Shown: positions 46,112 to 54,019 of the stretch, piece by piece
How positions within the stretch are numbered: the first letter of the stretch is position 1
Layout: each line of letters opens with the position of its first letter
Assembly (NCBI GenBank): GCA_020850225.1
Contig: JADZFD010000085.1
Span: 1-54,019, forward strand
From: Saprospiraceae bacterium
Lineage (GTDB): Bacteria > Bacteroidota > Bacteroidia > Chitinophagales > Saprospiraceae
Direction of reading: 5' to 3'
Length of the DNA: 54,019 nucleotides
Translations under genes and position numbers: made by a program
The notes under the pieces: model-generated
The model's input: the letters and a program-made list of their open reading frames with translations, nothing else
What the model was told of the DNA's origin: nothing
Databases searched by the model: none

Positions 46112-47749
46112 TTAGCTCAATTGATATTCTTCTAAACTGGTAATATATTTTATAACTGACTGTAACTTATCGGTTACAAGTTTCTTTTTATTGACATCGG
46201 TTGGATTATTCTTGTAATCGTTCCAGATTTGTGTCCAGTAATATGGATTGGTTTGCCCAGTCATTATGATATTTTTTATGAGAGCAATGTTATTAGCTGA
46301 TAATGGATGCGTCAGTAAGTGCTCATTTATTTGTAAAATCACCTTATCGACATCATTTGCATCGGGATACTGACTCAACCAATCTATAGTATCTATAATG
46401 ACAACATTCTTATTTTTCTTAAATCCGACATATATCATACCATCAGTAACCAGATTCCTGAAAGGAAGTGTAACACTACTGATCCATAGTTCATGATAAT
46501 TAGGCTCCTGATAGTATGCCTGCCATCCGGCAACATTTGGCGTAGCAAATAATTGCTGCTGAAGGTAAGTACTCAATACATAATACTGCCTCCACATATA
46601 ATATTGTGTAGCTAAATCTGAATTGTCAGGAAATTTCATAACCGTTTCTCTGGTAATTCCAATGATTAAGTCAACAGGAGGTTTTATCATGGCACCAAGA
46701 TTGTAAGGATCAAAAAAATGTTCACTTTTGAATAACAATCTTAATGGTTCTGCAATTTTATAACCTGAAGCTTTGAATATACTGGCCATAGGCTTAATAA
46801 CATTTGTCTCAACTGCATCATCTATTTCGTAATAAACAAAAAATCGATACAGTTTGCGGCATATGAACAGTGCCACCTCATCCTTAGCAAAAATCATATT
46901 GAGTAAATCATCCAATTCTTTCTCCCCGTCAGCACCGGATTTTCCGGTAATTATTGTATTATTGTAAAAATCAGAAAAGGTTTTGTTCCCTGTATCATGC
47001 TTTGCCGGATCGAATGTATAGGTAATTTTATCCGATATTATACGGTATCCGGTCAGTACTTTGGCTGCTTCCTTTACATCTGTTTCACTGTATTTTTGTC
47101 CACCATCTTTACCTACTGTAAACAGTTCCATCAATTCTCTTCCATAATTTTCATCCGGTTTGGCTTTCGTGTTTTTATAGCCATTCAGAAAATGCAACAT
47201 AGCAGGATCTACAGTTATTGCACGTATTAAGTCTTTAAAGTTACCAAGACAGTGTTTACGTATCGTAGATATATGAGCATATCCATATCTGGCATCACCA
47301 TATTCCTGAATACTTGTACCAAAATGGTTCAACCAAAACAGCACCATCTTTTCCTCAAGTGTTCTTTGCTGGTTTATCATATTACCTATTGACCAGGACA
47401 GTAGAGAATTTCTGCGATTACTATTTGCATTAGTATCGTTGAGTGCATTAACCCAGGTTTCTCCAATAGCAGCACCAGTATCAGCTCCATAATAATTTAA
47501 AGGAGGCAATGGCGGAGTATTGACTGTCAGGAGTTCATCTACCGTATCTGTCAAAGATTTATTACTGAAAAAATCTATATCCTTATAAGCAGCACCAAAC
47601 ATTGTTCTGCGCAATAAATGTCCAACTTCTTTTTTTGTCCACGGACCATTATATGGCGACACTCCTGTTGTACTTCCCAACAATGCGACAGATTGTAATT
47701 GAGCATTGTTATCAGTTAAAAATCCTGTAAAAAATTTTCTTCGATCCAT
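46112..47749 (-). CDS. DUF1800 family protein
   Basis: A 545-residue protein matching DUF1800: WTKKEVGHLLRRTMFGA at the start, MVLFWLNHFGTS, RELMELFTVGKDGGQKYSETDVKEAAKVLTGY, and a WISSVTLPFRN end region. Its N-terminus MDRRKFFTG carries a twin-arginine-like motif but only a weak hydrophobic stretch, so export is likely yet uncertain. It is first in a pair with the DUF1501 gene on the same strand. Confidence 0.87.
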   Translation of the reverse strand: MDRRKFFTGFLTDNNAQLQSVALLGSTTGVSPYNGPWTKKEVGHLLRRTMFGAAYKDIDFFSNKSLTDTVDELLTVNTPPLPPLNYYGADTGAAIGETWVNALNDTNANSNRRNSLLSWSIGNMINQQRTLEEKMVLFWLNHFGTSIQEYGDARYGYAHISTIRKHCLGNFKDLIRAITVDPAMLHFLNGYKNTKAKPDENYGRELMELFTVGKDGGQKYSETDVKEAAKVLTGYRIISDKITYTFDPAKHDTGNKTFSDFYNNTIITGKSGADGEKELDDLLNMIFAKDEVALFICRKLYRFFVYYEIDDAVETNVIKPMASIFKASGYKIAEPLRLLFKSEHFFDPYNLGAMIKPPVDLIIGITRETVMKFPDNSDLATQYYMWRQYYVLSTYLQQQLFATPNVAGWQAYYQEPNYHELWISSVTLPFRNLVTDGMIYVGFKKNKNVVIIDTIDWLSQYPDANDVDKVILQINEHLLTHPLSANNIALIKNIIMTGQTNPYYWTQIWNDYKNNPTDVNKKKLVTDKLQSVIKYITSLEEYQLS

Positions 47750-48112
47750 ATAAAAAAGAGTTATTAATTTTAAAATTACAGTAGTATTGAATAATCATTA
47801 ATGTCCAGTATAAATTTATTATTAAAAACAAATTTATCTGATAAATATATCTGCACTCTCATTTGACTACTACAACAATACTGTCTCATATAACATCAAA
47901 GGTACTGATCATTCATGCTATATACCATTCTATGCTTCAACAAAAATATATTTTAATTTTTATACAGGGATAAAATATTTTGGTATTAACATTCATTCAG
48001 CTATTAAGTCCTTAATTTGAGTAATAGACTCTATAAATTGTCAAAGGTTTAATGCATGCAAATTATTTTATCATGAATTTTTCAAAAATTTTTGATATTA
48101 TTCAAAACTATC

Positions 48113-48152
48113 AATATTTGAATATAAGACTCAGTACATATATTCAAATATT
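48113..48152. repeat. Perfect 14-bp inverted repeat, operator candidate
   Basis: AATATTTGAATATA (48113-48126) and TATATTCAAATATT (48139-48152) with a 12-base spacer. Each arm holds the inverted core ATATTTGAATAT, so each is close to a palindrome on its own. It lies 86 bp upstream of the decarboxylase -7 box, between two divergent genes. Confidence 0.55.
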
Positions 48153-48237
48153 ATACAACATCTCAACAGATGATATTACTTAAAATGCCAATCAAAAGGT
48201 TCATTAAAAAAAATGACTGATATTTTTTTTAATTTCA

Positions 48238-48245
48238 TACTTTTG
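48238..48245 (+). promoter_or_regulatory. TAnnTTTG -7 box for the decarboxylase
   Basis: TACTTTTG, exact match to the consensus, 36 bp before the ATG at 48282. Confidence 0.55.
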
Positions 48246-48281
48246 CTATCCTATTAAATATATATCATTTAAAAATAAATA

Positions 48282-49721
48282 ATGGATTCTGCATCAATTA
48301 TATCTAAACTTGTTGAATTAAATGCTTTAAGTTCTGCTCTTGACATACCTGAATCTGAACGGACATCGATGTTACAGACAATGAGCTACTATGCCAACCA
48401 TTTTATCAACGAATTACCTTATATTAAAGGATATAACAATGCACAGGAAAAGGGTTTGGAGATCAAATCACAAACCAGATCATTGGATCAGTTACTGAAT
48501 TTATATCAAAAAGAAGTCGCAGAAACAGGTATCAATGCAGCATCGGGAAAACATCTTGGATATATTCCGGGAGGCGGCGTTTTTACGGCTGCTCTGGCTG
48601 ATTTCTTAGCAGCCGTCACGAACCCCTATGCAGGTGTTTATTATGCATCTCCCGGGGCTGCCAGGATTGAAAATGAAGTAGTCAACTGGTTAAAATCTGT
48701 ATTTTCCTTTCCTGACAGTGCTGTTGGAAGCCTGAATTCAGGAGGTTCCATATCCAATCTGATTGCTTTTACAGCTGCCCGGGACAAACATCAGGTTAAA
48801 AACGAAAATATCAGAAAAAGTGTAGTATATCTCAGTGAACAGGTACATCATTCGACACAAAAAGCACTTCGGATTATAGGTCTTGAAGATGCCATCATCC
48901 GGTATATTCCTATAGATCAGCACCACAGAATTATAGCTGATACTTTAGATAATCTTATTGAAACAGATATAAATGATGGGTTAATTCCTTTTCTGGTGAT
49001 TGCTTCCGCAGGAACAACCGATACAGGTGCTATTGATCCTTTAGACGATATCGCTTCTATTACACATAAGCATAACTTATGGTTTCATGTCGATGCTGCA
49101 TATGGCGGATTTTTTATAATGACATCTGCAAAATCCCGTTTCAAGGGTATTGAAAAGGCAGATTCACTGATTGTTGATCCGCATAAAGGCCTGTTTCTTC
49201 CCTATGGTGTTGGAGCAGTACTTATCAAGGACAGCCAATCTGTATTATACTCCAATTATTATACAGCCAATTATATGCAGGATGGCGTCAATGAAGAAAT
49301 GCTTAAAAGTCCTGCCAACCTATCACCTGAACTTACCAAACACTTCCGGGGTCTCCGTGTATGGTTGCCTTTACAGATTCATGGAATCGCTCCTTTTATT
49401 GCGTGTCTTGAGGAAAAATTACTGCTAACCCGGTATTTTAGATTACAATTGTCTGAGTCCGGATTTAGTCTTGGTCCTGAACCCGATCTCTCCGTGAGTT
49501 ATTTTTGGTATCCTTTTGATTCCGATGCTAATAGGAAAAACCGGCAACTCATGGAAGAAATACATCAGGACGGCTCTGTATTTTTAAGTTCAAGTATCAT
49601 AGACGACCGGTTTGTAATCCGTATAGCAATCCTTGCTTTCAGAACCAAAAAAGAAACTATTGATGAAGCAGTAGCAATGATCAAAAGATGTCTGGGTAAA
49701 GTGCTGTCTGTCAATGAATAA
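48282..49721 (+). CDS. PLP-dependent group II amino acid decarboxylase
   Basis: A 479-residue decarboxylase of the aromatic-amino-acid/glutamate type. The cofactor site is complete: stacking His at about 189 (SEQVHHST), D271 (HVDAAYGG) and the Schiff-base Lys302 (VDPHKGL). HPxFLG-like N-terminal region is represented by GKHLGYIPGGG. The substrate is not clear; tyrosine, DOPA, tryptophan, or 2,4-diaminobutyrate are possible. It stands alone, with its own promoter box and a long upstream region. Confidence 0.87.
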   Translation: MDSASIISKLVELNALSSALDIPESERTSMLQTMSYYANHFINELPYIKGYNNAQEKGLEIKSQTRSLDQLLNLYQKEVAETGINAASGKHLGYIPGGGVFTAALADFLAAVTNPYAGVYYASPGAARIENEVVNWLKSVFSFPDSAVGSLNSGGSISNLIAFTAARDKHQVKNENIRKSVVYLSEQVHHSTQKALRIIGLEDAIIRYIPIDQHHRIIADTLDNLIETDINDGLIPFLVIASAGTTDTGAIDPLDDIASITHKHNLWFHVDAAYGGFFIMTSAKSRFKGIEKADSLIVDPHKGLFLPYGVGAVLIKDSQSVLYSNYYTANYMQDGVNEEMLKSPANLSPELTKHFRGLRVWLPLQIHGIAPFIACLEEKLLLTRYFRLQLSESGFSLGPEPDLSVSYFWYPFDSDANRKNRQLMEEIHQDGSVFLSSSIIDDRFVIRIAILAFRTKKETIDEAVAMIKRCLGKVLSVNE

Positions 49722-50236
49722 AATTATAACTATGTAGCCTTAAAAATCTAAAACAGTACTTGAATAAGTCAGGTATTAATTGCTATTTCTCTTGGGTTCT
49801 TTCGTTTCAGACCATGTACTGCAGCAGAATCATCCCTATTTGTTGGTTGTCGAATACTGTATGCTTCGCCCTTTGCTCCATTGCTATTACAGACACATTA
49901 ACTATCGGGAACAACACTACTACGAATAAGACTGACCCCAATATTTCACCCTCATCCTTTGGGAGAATGCATCCACTTACGATTTGACCGAACGATAACG
50001 GGTTTCTTTGTTCTTTAAAATAGACAATGACAATCCTGACACCTTGACCCTAAGTGCCGTGTAACGCTGATAATCAGGTCATCCGCTACACTTTCTCATA
50101 ATACATATGTAACTATCCTTTGTTGACTCTGCTTTGTTTCTTACGAGGCTTAATCGAATCGTTCACTTTTTGAAATGATTTGGGTCTATCTTCCGAATTT
50201 CCACCAGCTCTAATTTTCTTAAAGCGATACGGAGTA
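49722..50236. other. 515-bp region without an assigned gene, degenerate coding appearance
   Basis: More balanced base composition than other gaps here. The minus strand has a 40-codon frame (50235 down to the stop at 50113, listed separately). A 75-codon plus-strand frame (49760-49987) has no coding character. A short inverted repeat, GTGTA/TACAC around an interior that includes TGATTATCA, lies at about 50065-50100 (minus strand). No RNA gene was recognised. It may be decayed mobile DNA. Confidence 0.4.
50113..50235 (-). pseudogene. C-terminal fragment of an unknown basic protein
   Basis: Minus-strand frame of 40 codons plus stop reading TPYRFKKIRAGG...PRKKQSRVNKG, rich in Lys and Arg. It begins in the overlap with the esterase 3' end and has no start of its own. 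It looks like the last part of a longer protein whose front was lost. Family not recognised. Confidence 0.3.
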
Positions 50237-51106
50237 CTATGGATTGTATTTGGCGAGAAAAGCCTTGACTTTCAGTGATATTTCCGACAGGTTGGGTTCC
50301 GTACCAAATGCATTGTGATCCCCATTCCAGATATAGCTTTCATAAGGTACTTTTGATTGTGCAGCCCTGTTGTCCAGCCTTTGCTTCTGTTCATTCACGG
50401 GAACTGCAGTATCGGTTGTTCCAAAGAAGGCTATCGTTGGTGTGCTGTTTTTTTGCATCCAGGTCACGGGGCTTGCGTATTTATGTACGGACATTCCTGA
50501 AGGAATAACAGCAGGATTGACTAATCCACCAAAGAGTATGCCCAGTATAATATTATTTGCATAAACGGGATCTTCAAAATCAGCCGGACCGGCAAGACTG
50601 ACAACTGCCTTCACCCTTGGATTATTTTGTGTATACGCGTAAAACATCGACAAATGTGCACCTGCAGAATGTCCGCACAATACGAATTCCGGCTTAATCT
50701 GCCACTCTGCTGACTTAGAAACAATCAGGTCGATAACTTTCTGTATATCTTCAATCTGATTGGGTAATGCATATTGACCAGTAAAAGCATTTGCCAGAAC
50801 ATAGTTCATATTTACAACTGCATATTTGGGAAAATAAGTGGATTTCAGATAGGGAATAGAACTAAAAAAATCAGCTTTATCGCCACTTGTCCAGCCACCA
50901 CCATGAATAAAAATAAACACTTTAGTTGTTGTCATACTCCTTCCGGCAGGAAGGTATATATCGAATTTTTGCTGCGAATGACTACCATAGGATACCTCTG
51001 TGATATCTTTTTCCTTCAAAACGGATGGTTCATCTACCGGTTTTTTTTCACATGAAGTGATCAGAAACAGACTTGCAGCAGCGATTACAAAATTGATTAT
51101 TTTCAC
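50237..51106 (-). CDS. Alpha/beta hydrolase lipoprotein (esterase)
   Basis: A 289-residue lipoprotein: signal and lipobox LITSC with Cys19. The hydrolase fold is of the esterase/lipase (acetylxylan/feruloyl-like, BD-FAE) type: oxyanion motif HGGGW at 68-72, nucleophile Ser147 in GHSAGAH, Asp232 in GTTDTAVP and His264 in GDHNAFG. It acts outside the inner membrane, probably as an ester-cleaving enzyme on polysaccharide or other small esters. Substrate unknown. Own promoter box upstream. Confidence 0.88.
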   Translation of the reverse strand: MKIINFVIAAASLFLITSCEKKPVDEPSVLKEKDITEVSYGSHSQQKFDIYLPAGRSMTTTKVFIFIHGGGWTSGDKADFFSSIPYLKSTYFPKYAVVNMNYVLANAFTGQYALPNQIEDIQKVIDLIVSKSAEWQIKPEFVLCGHSAGAHLSMFYAYTQNNPRVKAVVSLAGPADFEDPVYANNIILGILFGGLVNPAVIPSGMSVHKYASPVTWMQKNSTPTIAFFGTTDTAVPVNEQKQRLDNRAAQSKVPYESYIWNGDHNAFGTEPNLSEISLKVKAFLAKYNP

Positions 51107-51126
51107 GATAAATGCATTTTAGATGA

Positions 51127-51134
51127 CAAAAATA
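51127..51134 (-). promoter_or_regulatory. TAnnTTTG -7 box for the esterase
   Basis: The minus strand reads TATTTTTG, an exact consensus match, 21 bp before the start. Confidence 0.5.
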
Positions 51135-51281
51135 TACATTCTCAACATAAACCTTAACTACAAACGTAGATTTTAGTGATGTTTGTATGTACAAATGTAG
51201 CTGTTTTAACTTAGACATAGAATTTAATGTCAGAATTTAAAGATTTTATTTACATTTACCCATTCAATAAAAATAAATATT

Positions 51282-53405
51282 ATGAAGTACAGAATATGGG
51301 CAGCTTTGTTGTTTTCAGGATTTGCTTTTGCAGTAAAGGGTCAGCAATTAACCATGAAAGATGCTGTTTTAGGTCTGGGGTCAAATCTCAGGATTGAAAG
51401 TCTGTCTTCGCTGGAATGGCTGCCTGGTCAGGACAGCTATATGGAATCAGTCAAAACATCCTACGGCAATGCACTGGTTGTTCGTCATCTTCCCGGCTTT
51501 AATAGTGATACACTGGTTCGGTCGACCGATTTTGATAATAAAAACATGGTGCCAAGAATGACCTGGATTGGAGATAATACGGCATATTATCGCAAGGATT
51601 CAACCCTGTTTTTATGGAATACACAGACTAAGAAAAGTGAGTTCTGGGTTAATCTGCCATCAAATGCAGAAGAAATCTTCACGGATTACAATACAAAATC
51701 GGTCGCATATGTAGTAGATAACGATCTGTATATGTACAATAATACCGGTAAAATACGTCGTATTACGTATGACGGCAGCTATGAAATCGTCAATGGCAAA
51801 TCTGTACACAGAGACGAATTCGGTATCAGTCACGGCATTTTCTTTTCTCCTAAAGGCAATTTGCTCGCATTCTACAGAATGGATCAGTCCATGGTGGAAG
51901 ATTATCCTATCGTCAACTGGTCGCAGGTACCGGCCATCAATGAAAACATCAAATATCCGTTTGCGGGAAGAACCTCCCATGAAGTAACTGTAGGAGTGTA
52001 CAATCCTACATCCGACAAAACCATTTTCCTTGATACAGGAACACCCAAAGATCAGTTCCTGACCAATGTAACATGGTCTCCGGATGAAAAATCACTCTAT
52101 ATTCAGGTGCTCAACCGTGATCAGAACCATATGTGGCTCAACCAGTACGATGCCATTACCGGCCAGTTTATCAAAACACTTTTTGAAGAGAAAAACGATA
52201 AGTATGTAGAGCCACAAAACGAACTGTATTTTCTTCCCGATGGGAAAGAATTCGTATACTGGAGTCAGCGTGACAGTTGGATGCATCTCTACCGTTACAA
52301 TACCGAAGGGAAATTAATCAATCAGATAACCAAAGGTAATTGGATAGTTAATGAAATCGTCGGTAAAAACCTGAAGAAGAAAGAATTGTTGATAACATCA
52401 ACTCAGGACGGTGCAATGGAGAAACATCTCTATGCTGTCAACTGGACGAATGGTGCTATACGGAGAATTGACACAGATCCTGGTTATCATACTTTCAGTG
52501 TCAGTACTTCAGGCAATTATGCGATCGATACCTGGAGCAATGCCTCGACACCCCGAAAGATTGATATAATATCCACGGATAGAAAATTGAAGAAAAATCT
52601 GCTTACTGCCGCCAATCCATTGGAGCAATATAAGATGCCTTTAGTCAAAAATGTCACCCTGAATGCAGATGACGGAACTGAATTATATGGTAAGCTTATT
52701 TTCCCTACCGACTTTGACTCTACTAAAAGGTATCCCGTTATAGTATATCTGTATAACGGTCCGCACGCACAGATGAACCTCAACCGTTTTCCTGCCAGTG
52801 GCAACTTATGGTACGATTATATGGCACAGCGTGGATATTTTGTATGGGTAATGGATGGTCGTGGCAGCAGCAACCGTGGATTGAAGTTTGAACAAGCTAT
52901 CTTCAGGCAATTAGGTAAGTACGAAATGGAAGATCAGATGAAAGGCGTTGATTATCTTAGATCTTTGCCCTACGTGGATGATACAAAAATGGGTATTCAT
53001 GGATGGAGTTACGGAGGATTCATGACTACTTCCTTCATGCTGCGTAAGCCAGATGTGTTTAAAGCGGGAATAGCCGGCGGCCCTGTACTTGACTGGTCCA
53101 TGTATGAGATTATGTACGGAGAGCGGTATATGGACACACCTCAATCCAATCCTGATGGCTACGCCGAAAACCTGCTCATGGACAAAACACAGCATCTGAA
53201 AGGCAAGCTCCTGCTGATACACGGAGCTCAGGACAATGTAGTAGTATGGCAGCACTCAGTCAATTTTTTGAGAAATGCTGTCAGTAATGGCGTGCAGGTT
53301 GATTACTTTATATATCCCGGATATGAGCACAATGTAAGAGGTAAGGACAGAATACATCTAATGCAGAAAATTAGTGATTACTTTGATCTGTACCTTAAGC
53401 AATAA
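51282..53405 (+). CDS. Dipeptidyl-peptidase IV family (S9B) enzyme
   Basis: Periplasmic serine peptidase that removes X-Pro dipeptides. 707 residues: signal peptide (about 1-20, cut near VKGQQ), an N-terminal beta-propeller and a C-terminal alpha/beta hydrolase. Triad by motif: Ser576 in GWSYGGF, Asp651 in HGAQDNVV and His683 in YEHNV. In the propeller, DEFGISHG around residues 185-190 replaces the double-Glu motif of DPP IV, so specificity is less certain than fold. A TACATTTA box (one mismatch) lies at 51251-51258. Confidence 0.88.
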   Translation: MKYRIWAALLFSGFAFAVKGQQLTMKDAVLGLGSNLRIESLSSLEWLPGQDSYMESVKTSYGNALVVRHLPGFNSDTLVRSTDFDNKNMVPRMTWIGDNTAYYRKDSTLFLWNTQTKKSEFWVNLPSNAEEIFTDYNTKSVAYVVDNDLYMYNNTGKIRRITYDGSYEIVNGKSVHRDEFGISHGIFFSPKGNLLAFYRMDQSMVEDYPIVNWSQVPAINENIKYPFAGRTSHEVTVGVYNPTSDKTIFLDTGTPKDQFLTNVTWSPDEKSLYIQVLNRDQNHMWLNQYDAITGQFIKTLFEEKNDKYVEPQNELYFLPDGKEFVYWSQRDSWMHLYRYNTEGKLINQITKGNWIVNEIVGKNLKKKELLITSTQDGAMEKHLYAVNWTNGAIRRIDTDPGYHTFSVSTSGNYAIDTWSNASTPRKIDIISTDRKLKKNLLTAANPLEQYKMPLVKNVTLNADDGTELYGKLIFPTDFDSTKRYPVIVYLYNGPHAQMNLNRFPASGNLWYDYMAQRGYFVWVMDGRGSSNRGLKFEQAIFRQLGKYEMEDQMKGVDYLRSLPYVDDTKMGIHGWSYGGFMTTSFMLRKPDVFKAGIAGGPVLDWSMYEIMYGERYMDTPQSNPDGYAENLLMDKTQHLKGKLLLIHGAQDNVVVWQHSVNFLRNAVSNGVQVDYFIYPGYEHNVRGKDRIHLMQKISDYFDLYLKQ

Positions 53406-53428
53406 CTGCCTCGTAATATAGTCCGGTC

Positions 53429-53722
53429 ATGCTCAAATGCAGCGTTTTCGAAGGGCAAACGGGTGGTAAATACATCGATCGCAGTGTACAAAACATCATG
53501 CATCAGGCAGTACAAAAATCAGGTGTTGATGAAAATGCAACAGTACATACCTTACGGCATACCTATGCCACGCATCTGATACTGGATGGTATGGATATCA
53601 GGCGTGTACAGGAATTATTGGGTCATAATTCTATCAAAACTACCGCAATCTACACACATATAACCGACCCTATGAAAAAAAATATAATTTCTCCTCTGGA
53701 TAATTTGGATTTAACAAAATGA
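53429..53722 (+). pseudogene. Tyrosine recombinase, C-terminal fragment
   Basis: 97 residues of the catalytic half of an integrase of the XerC-like Bacteroidota type. H40, R43 (VHTLRHTYATHL), H66 (LLGHNSIKTT) and Tyr75 (AIYTH) are intact, but the N-terminal DNA-binding domain and the first catalytic Arg are missing. In-frame stops lie just upstream, and the DPP IV gene ends only 24 bp before. An intact enzyme would have about 280-400 residues. So this is a broken copy joined directly behind the peptidase gene. Confidence 0.85.
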
Positions 53723-53759
53723 CATCTTATCTTTACGAGGATTATAACACAGTATACAT

Positions 53760-53876
53760 ATGGAATATATGCGCAAGATTGCGGATATACAACCGTTAGC
53801 ATCGATTGAAAAAGGAAAAGTCCTTCGAAAATCTAAGGTTCCAAACAGAAACTCGAAAAGAAACGGAGAAAATTAA
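53760..53876 (+). CDS. Short frame behind the integrase fragment
   Basis: A 38-codon frame starting MEYMRKIADIQPL with a basic tail (KSKVPNRNSKRNGEN). No family recognised. It lies in the debris after the integrase fragment and may itself be a remnant. Confidence 0.25.
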   Translation: MEYMRKIADIQPLASIEKGKVLRKSKVPNRNSKRNGEN

Positions 53877-53913
53877 AGACAGACGTTCAGAATTAAAGAA
53901 TGAAGATGAGTAA
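53821..53913 (+). pseudogene. C-terminal reading frame, charged
   Basis: A frame ending at TAA 53911-53913 reads SFENLRFQTETRKETEKI and KDRRSELKNEDE, very rich in charged residues like a protein tail. It has no start in the visible part and overlaps the frame at 53760 in another phase, so one of the two probably results from a frameshift. Confidence 0.25.
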
Positions 53914-53995
53914 AACGATGAAGTACAATTTAATAGATGCACCGACCATTTCGGTCAAACGGTGGGAACTGCCGGTCAGCCAAGAATATAATTAA
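53900..53995 (+). CDS. Possible 31-residue peptide
   Basis: Frame from ATG 53900 to TAA 53995 reading MKYNLIDAPTISVKRW and LPVSQEYN. The start overlaps the preceding frame by 14 bp and a further ATG follows two bases after its stop (53998), as in tightly packed coupled genes. Family unknown. Confidence 0.3.
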   Translation: MKMSKTMKYNLIDAPTISVKRWELPVSQEYN

Positions 53996-53997
53996 TT

Positions 53998-54019
53998 ATG
54001 AATCAATTAAAATTTGTAA
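53998..54019 (+). CDS. Start of a gene cut by the window edge
   Basis: An ATG two bases after the previous stop opens a frame (MNQLKFV) that continues past the window. Only seven codons are visible, so it is a start candidate only. Confidence 0.25.

Larger units (their letters stand above)
47750..48281. other. Long AT-rich divergent intergenic region with an operator-like repeat
   Basis: Between the divergent DUF1800 and decarboxylase genes. No coding frame. It contains a perfect 14-bp inverted repeat (listed separately) and a promoter box for the decarboxylase. Confidence 0.5.

Noticed and set aside
49760-49987. 75-codon plus-strand frame after the decarboxylase
   Set aside because: No start signal, no family resemblance and uneven composition; the region is better described as remnant DNA.

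Overview
The window looks like chromosomal DNA of a Bacteroidota bacterium, most likely from the Saprospiria/Chitinophagia side of the phylum. The signs are: fifteen exact or near-exact copies of the Bacteroidota -7 promoter box TAnnTTTG just upstream of genes; three proteins with type IX secretion (T9SS) C-terminal sorting domains; an atpD-atpC pair apart from the other ATP synthase genes; an S46 dipeptidyl-peptidase; and a DUF1800/DUF1501 secreted pair. The genus assignment is inference. No rRNA, tRNA or CRISPR array was seen.

Layout. 1-9.0 kb: the 3' part of an aminopeptidase P gene, prfC, a transporter pair (NupG-type MFS plus an unknown membrane protein), a sulfide:quinone oxidoreductase and fumC. 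9.1-10.0 kb: a gene-free stretch that holds a clean 401-bp transposon-like element (19-bp inverted repeats, 9-bp target duplication), a second structured repeat and the tail of a transposase gene. 10-20.3 kb: housekeeping (ruvC, atpD-atpC, three small outer-membrane barrel proteins, kdsD with a glycosyltransferase, recQ-aroQ, panC). 20.3-27 kb: a DPP11-like S46 peptidase, a frameshifted DsrE-like gene, the NAD salvage pair pncB-pncA and a T9SS-exported FG-GAP protein. 27.5-32.7 kb: a giant secreted HYR/dockerin/cohesin-like protein next to a LuxR-type regulator that lacks the normal phosphoacceptor. 33-37 kb: a LolD-like ABC ATPase, parC and a lipoprotein.

37.2-42.5 kb is a very AT-rich cassette. 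It holds a lipoprotein, a seven-helix membrane protein, a soluble-core histidine kinase and a receiver domain fused to a class III adenylate cyclase, followed by a TauE/SafE exporter and its DUF1634 partner. I read this as a two-component system that outputs cAMP. 42.5-48 kb holds phhB, a FrnE-type DsbA protein, a VTT-like membrane protein and the DUF1501/DUF1800 secreted pair. 48.3-53.4 kb holds a PLP-dependent decarboxylase, an esterase lipoprotein and a dipeptidyl-peptidase IV. The right end (53.4-54.0 kb) is mobile-element debris: a tyrosine recombinase C-terminal fragment and overlapping short reading frames.

How it fits together. Aminopeptidase P, DPP11-like S46, DPP IV and the decarboxylase suggest growth on peptides and amino acids. 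SQR, the DsrE-like protein and TauE/SafE touch sulfur chemistry but are scattered and not one operon. The most notable items are the transposon-like element at 9480-9898, the kinase/cyclase cassette, the frameshifted DsrE gene and several perfect palindromes in front of genes.
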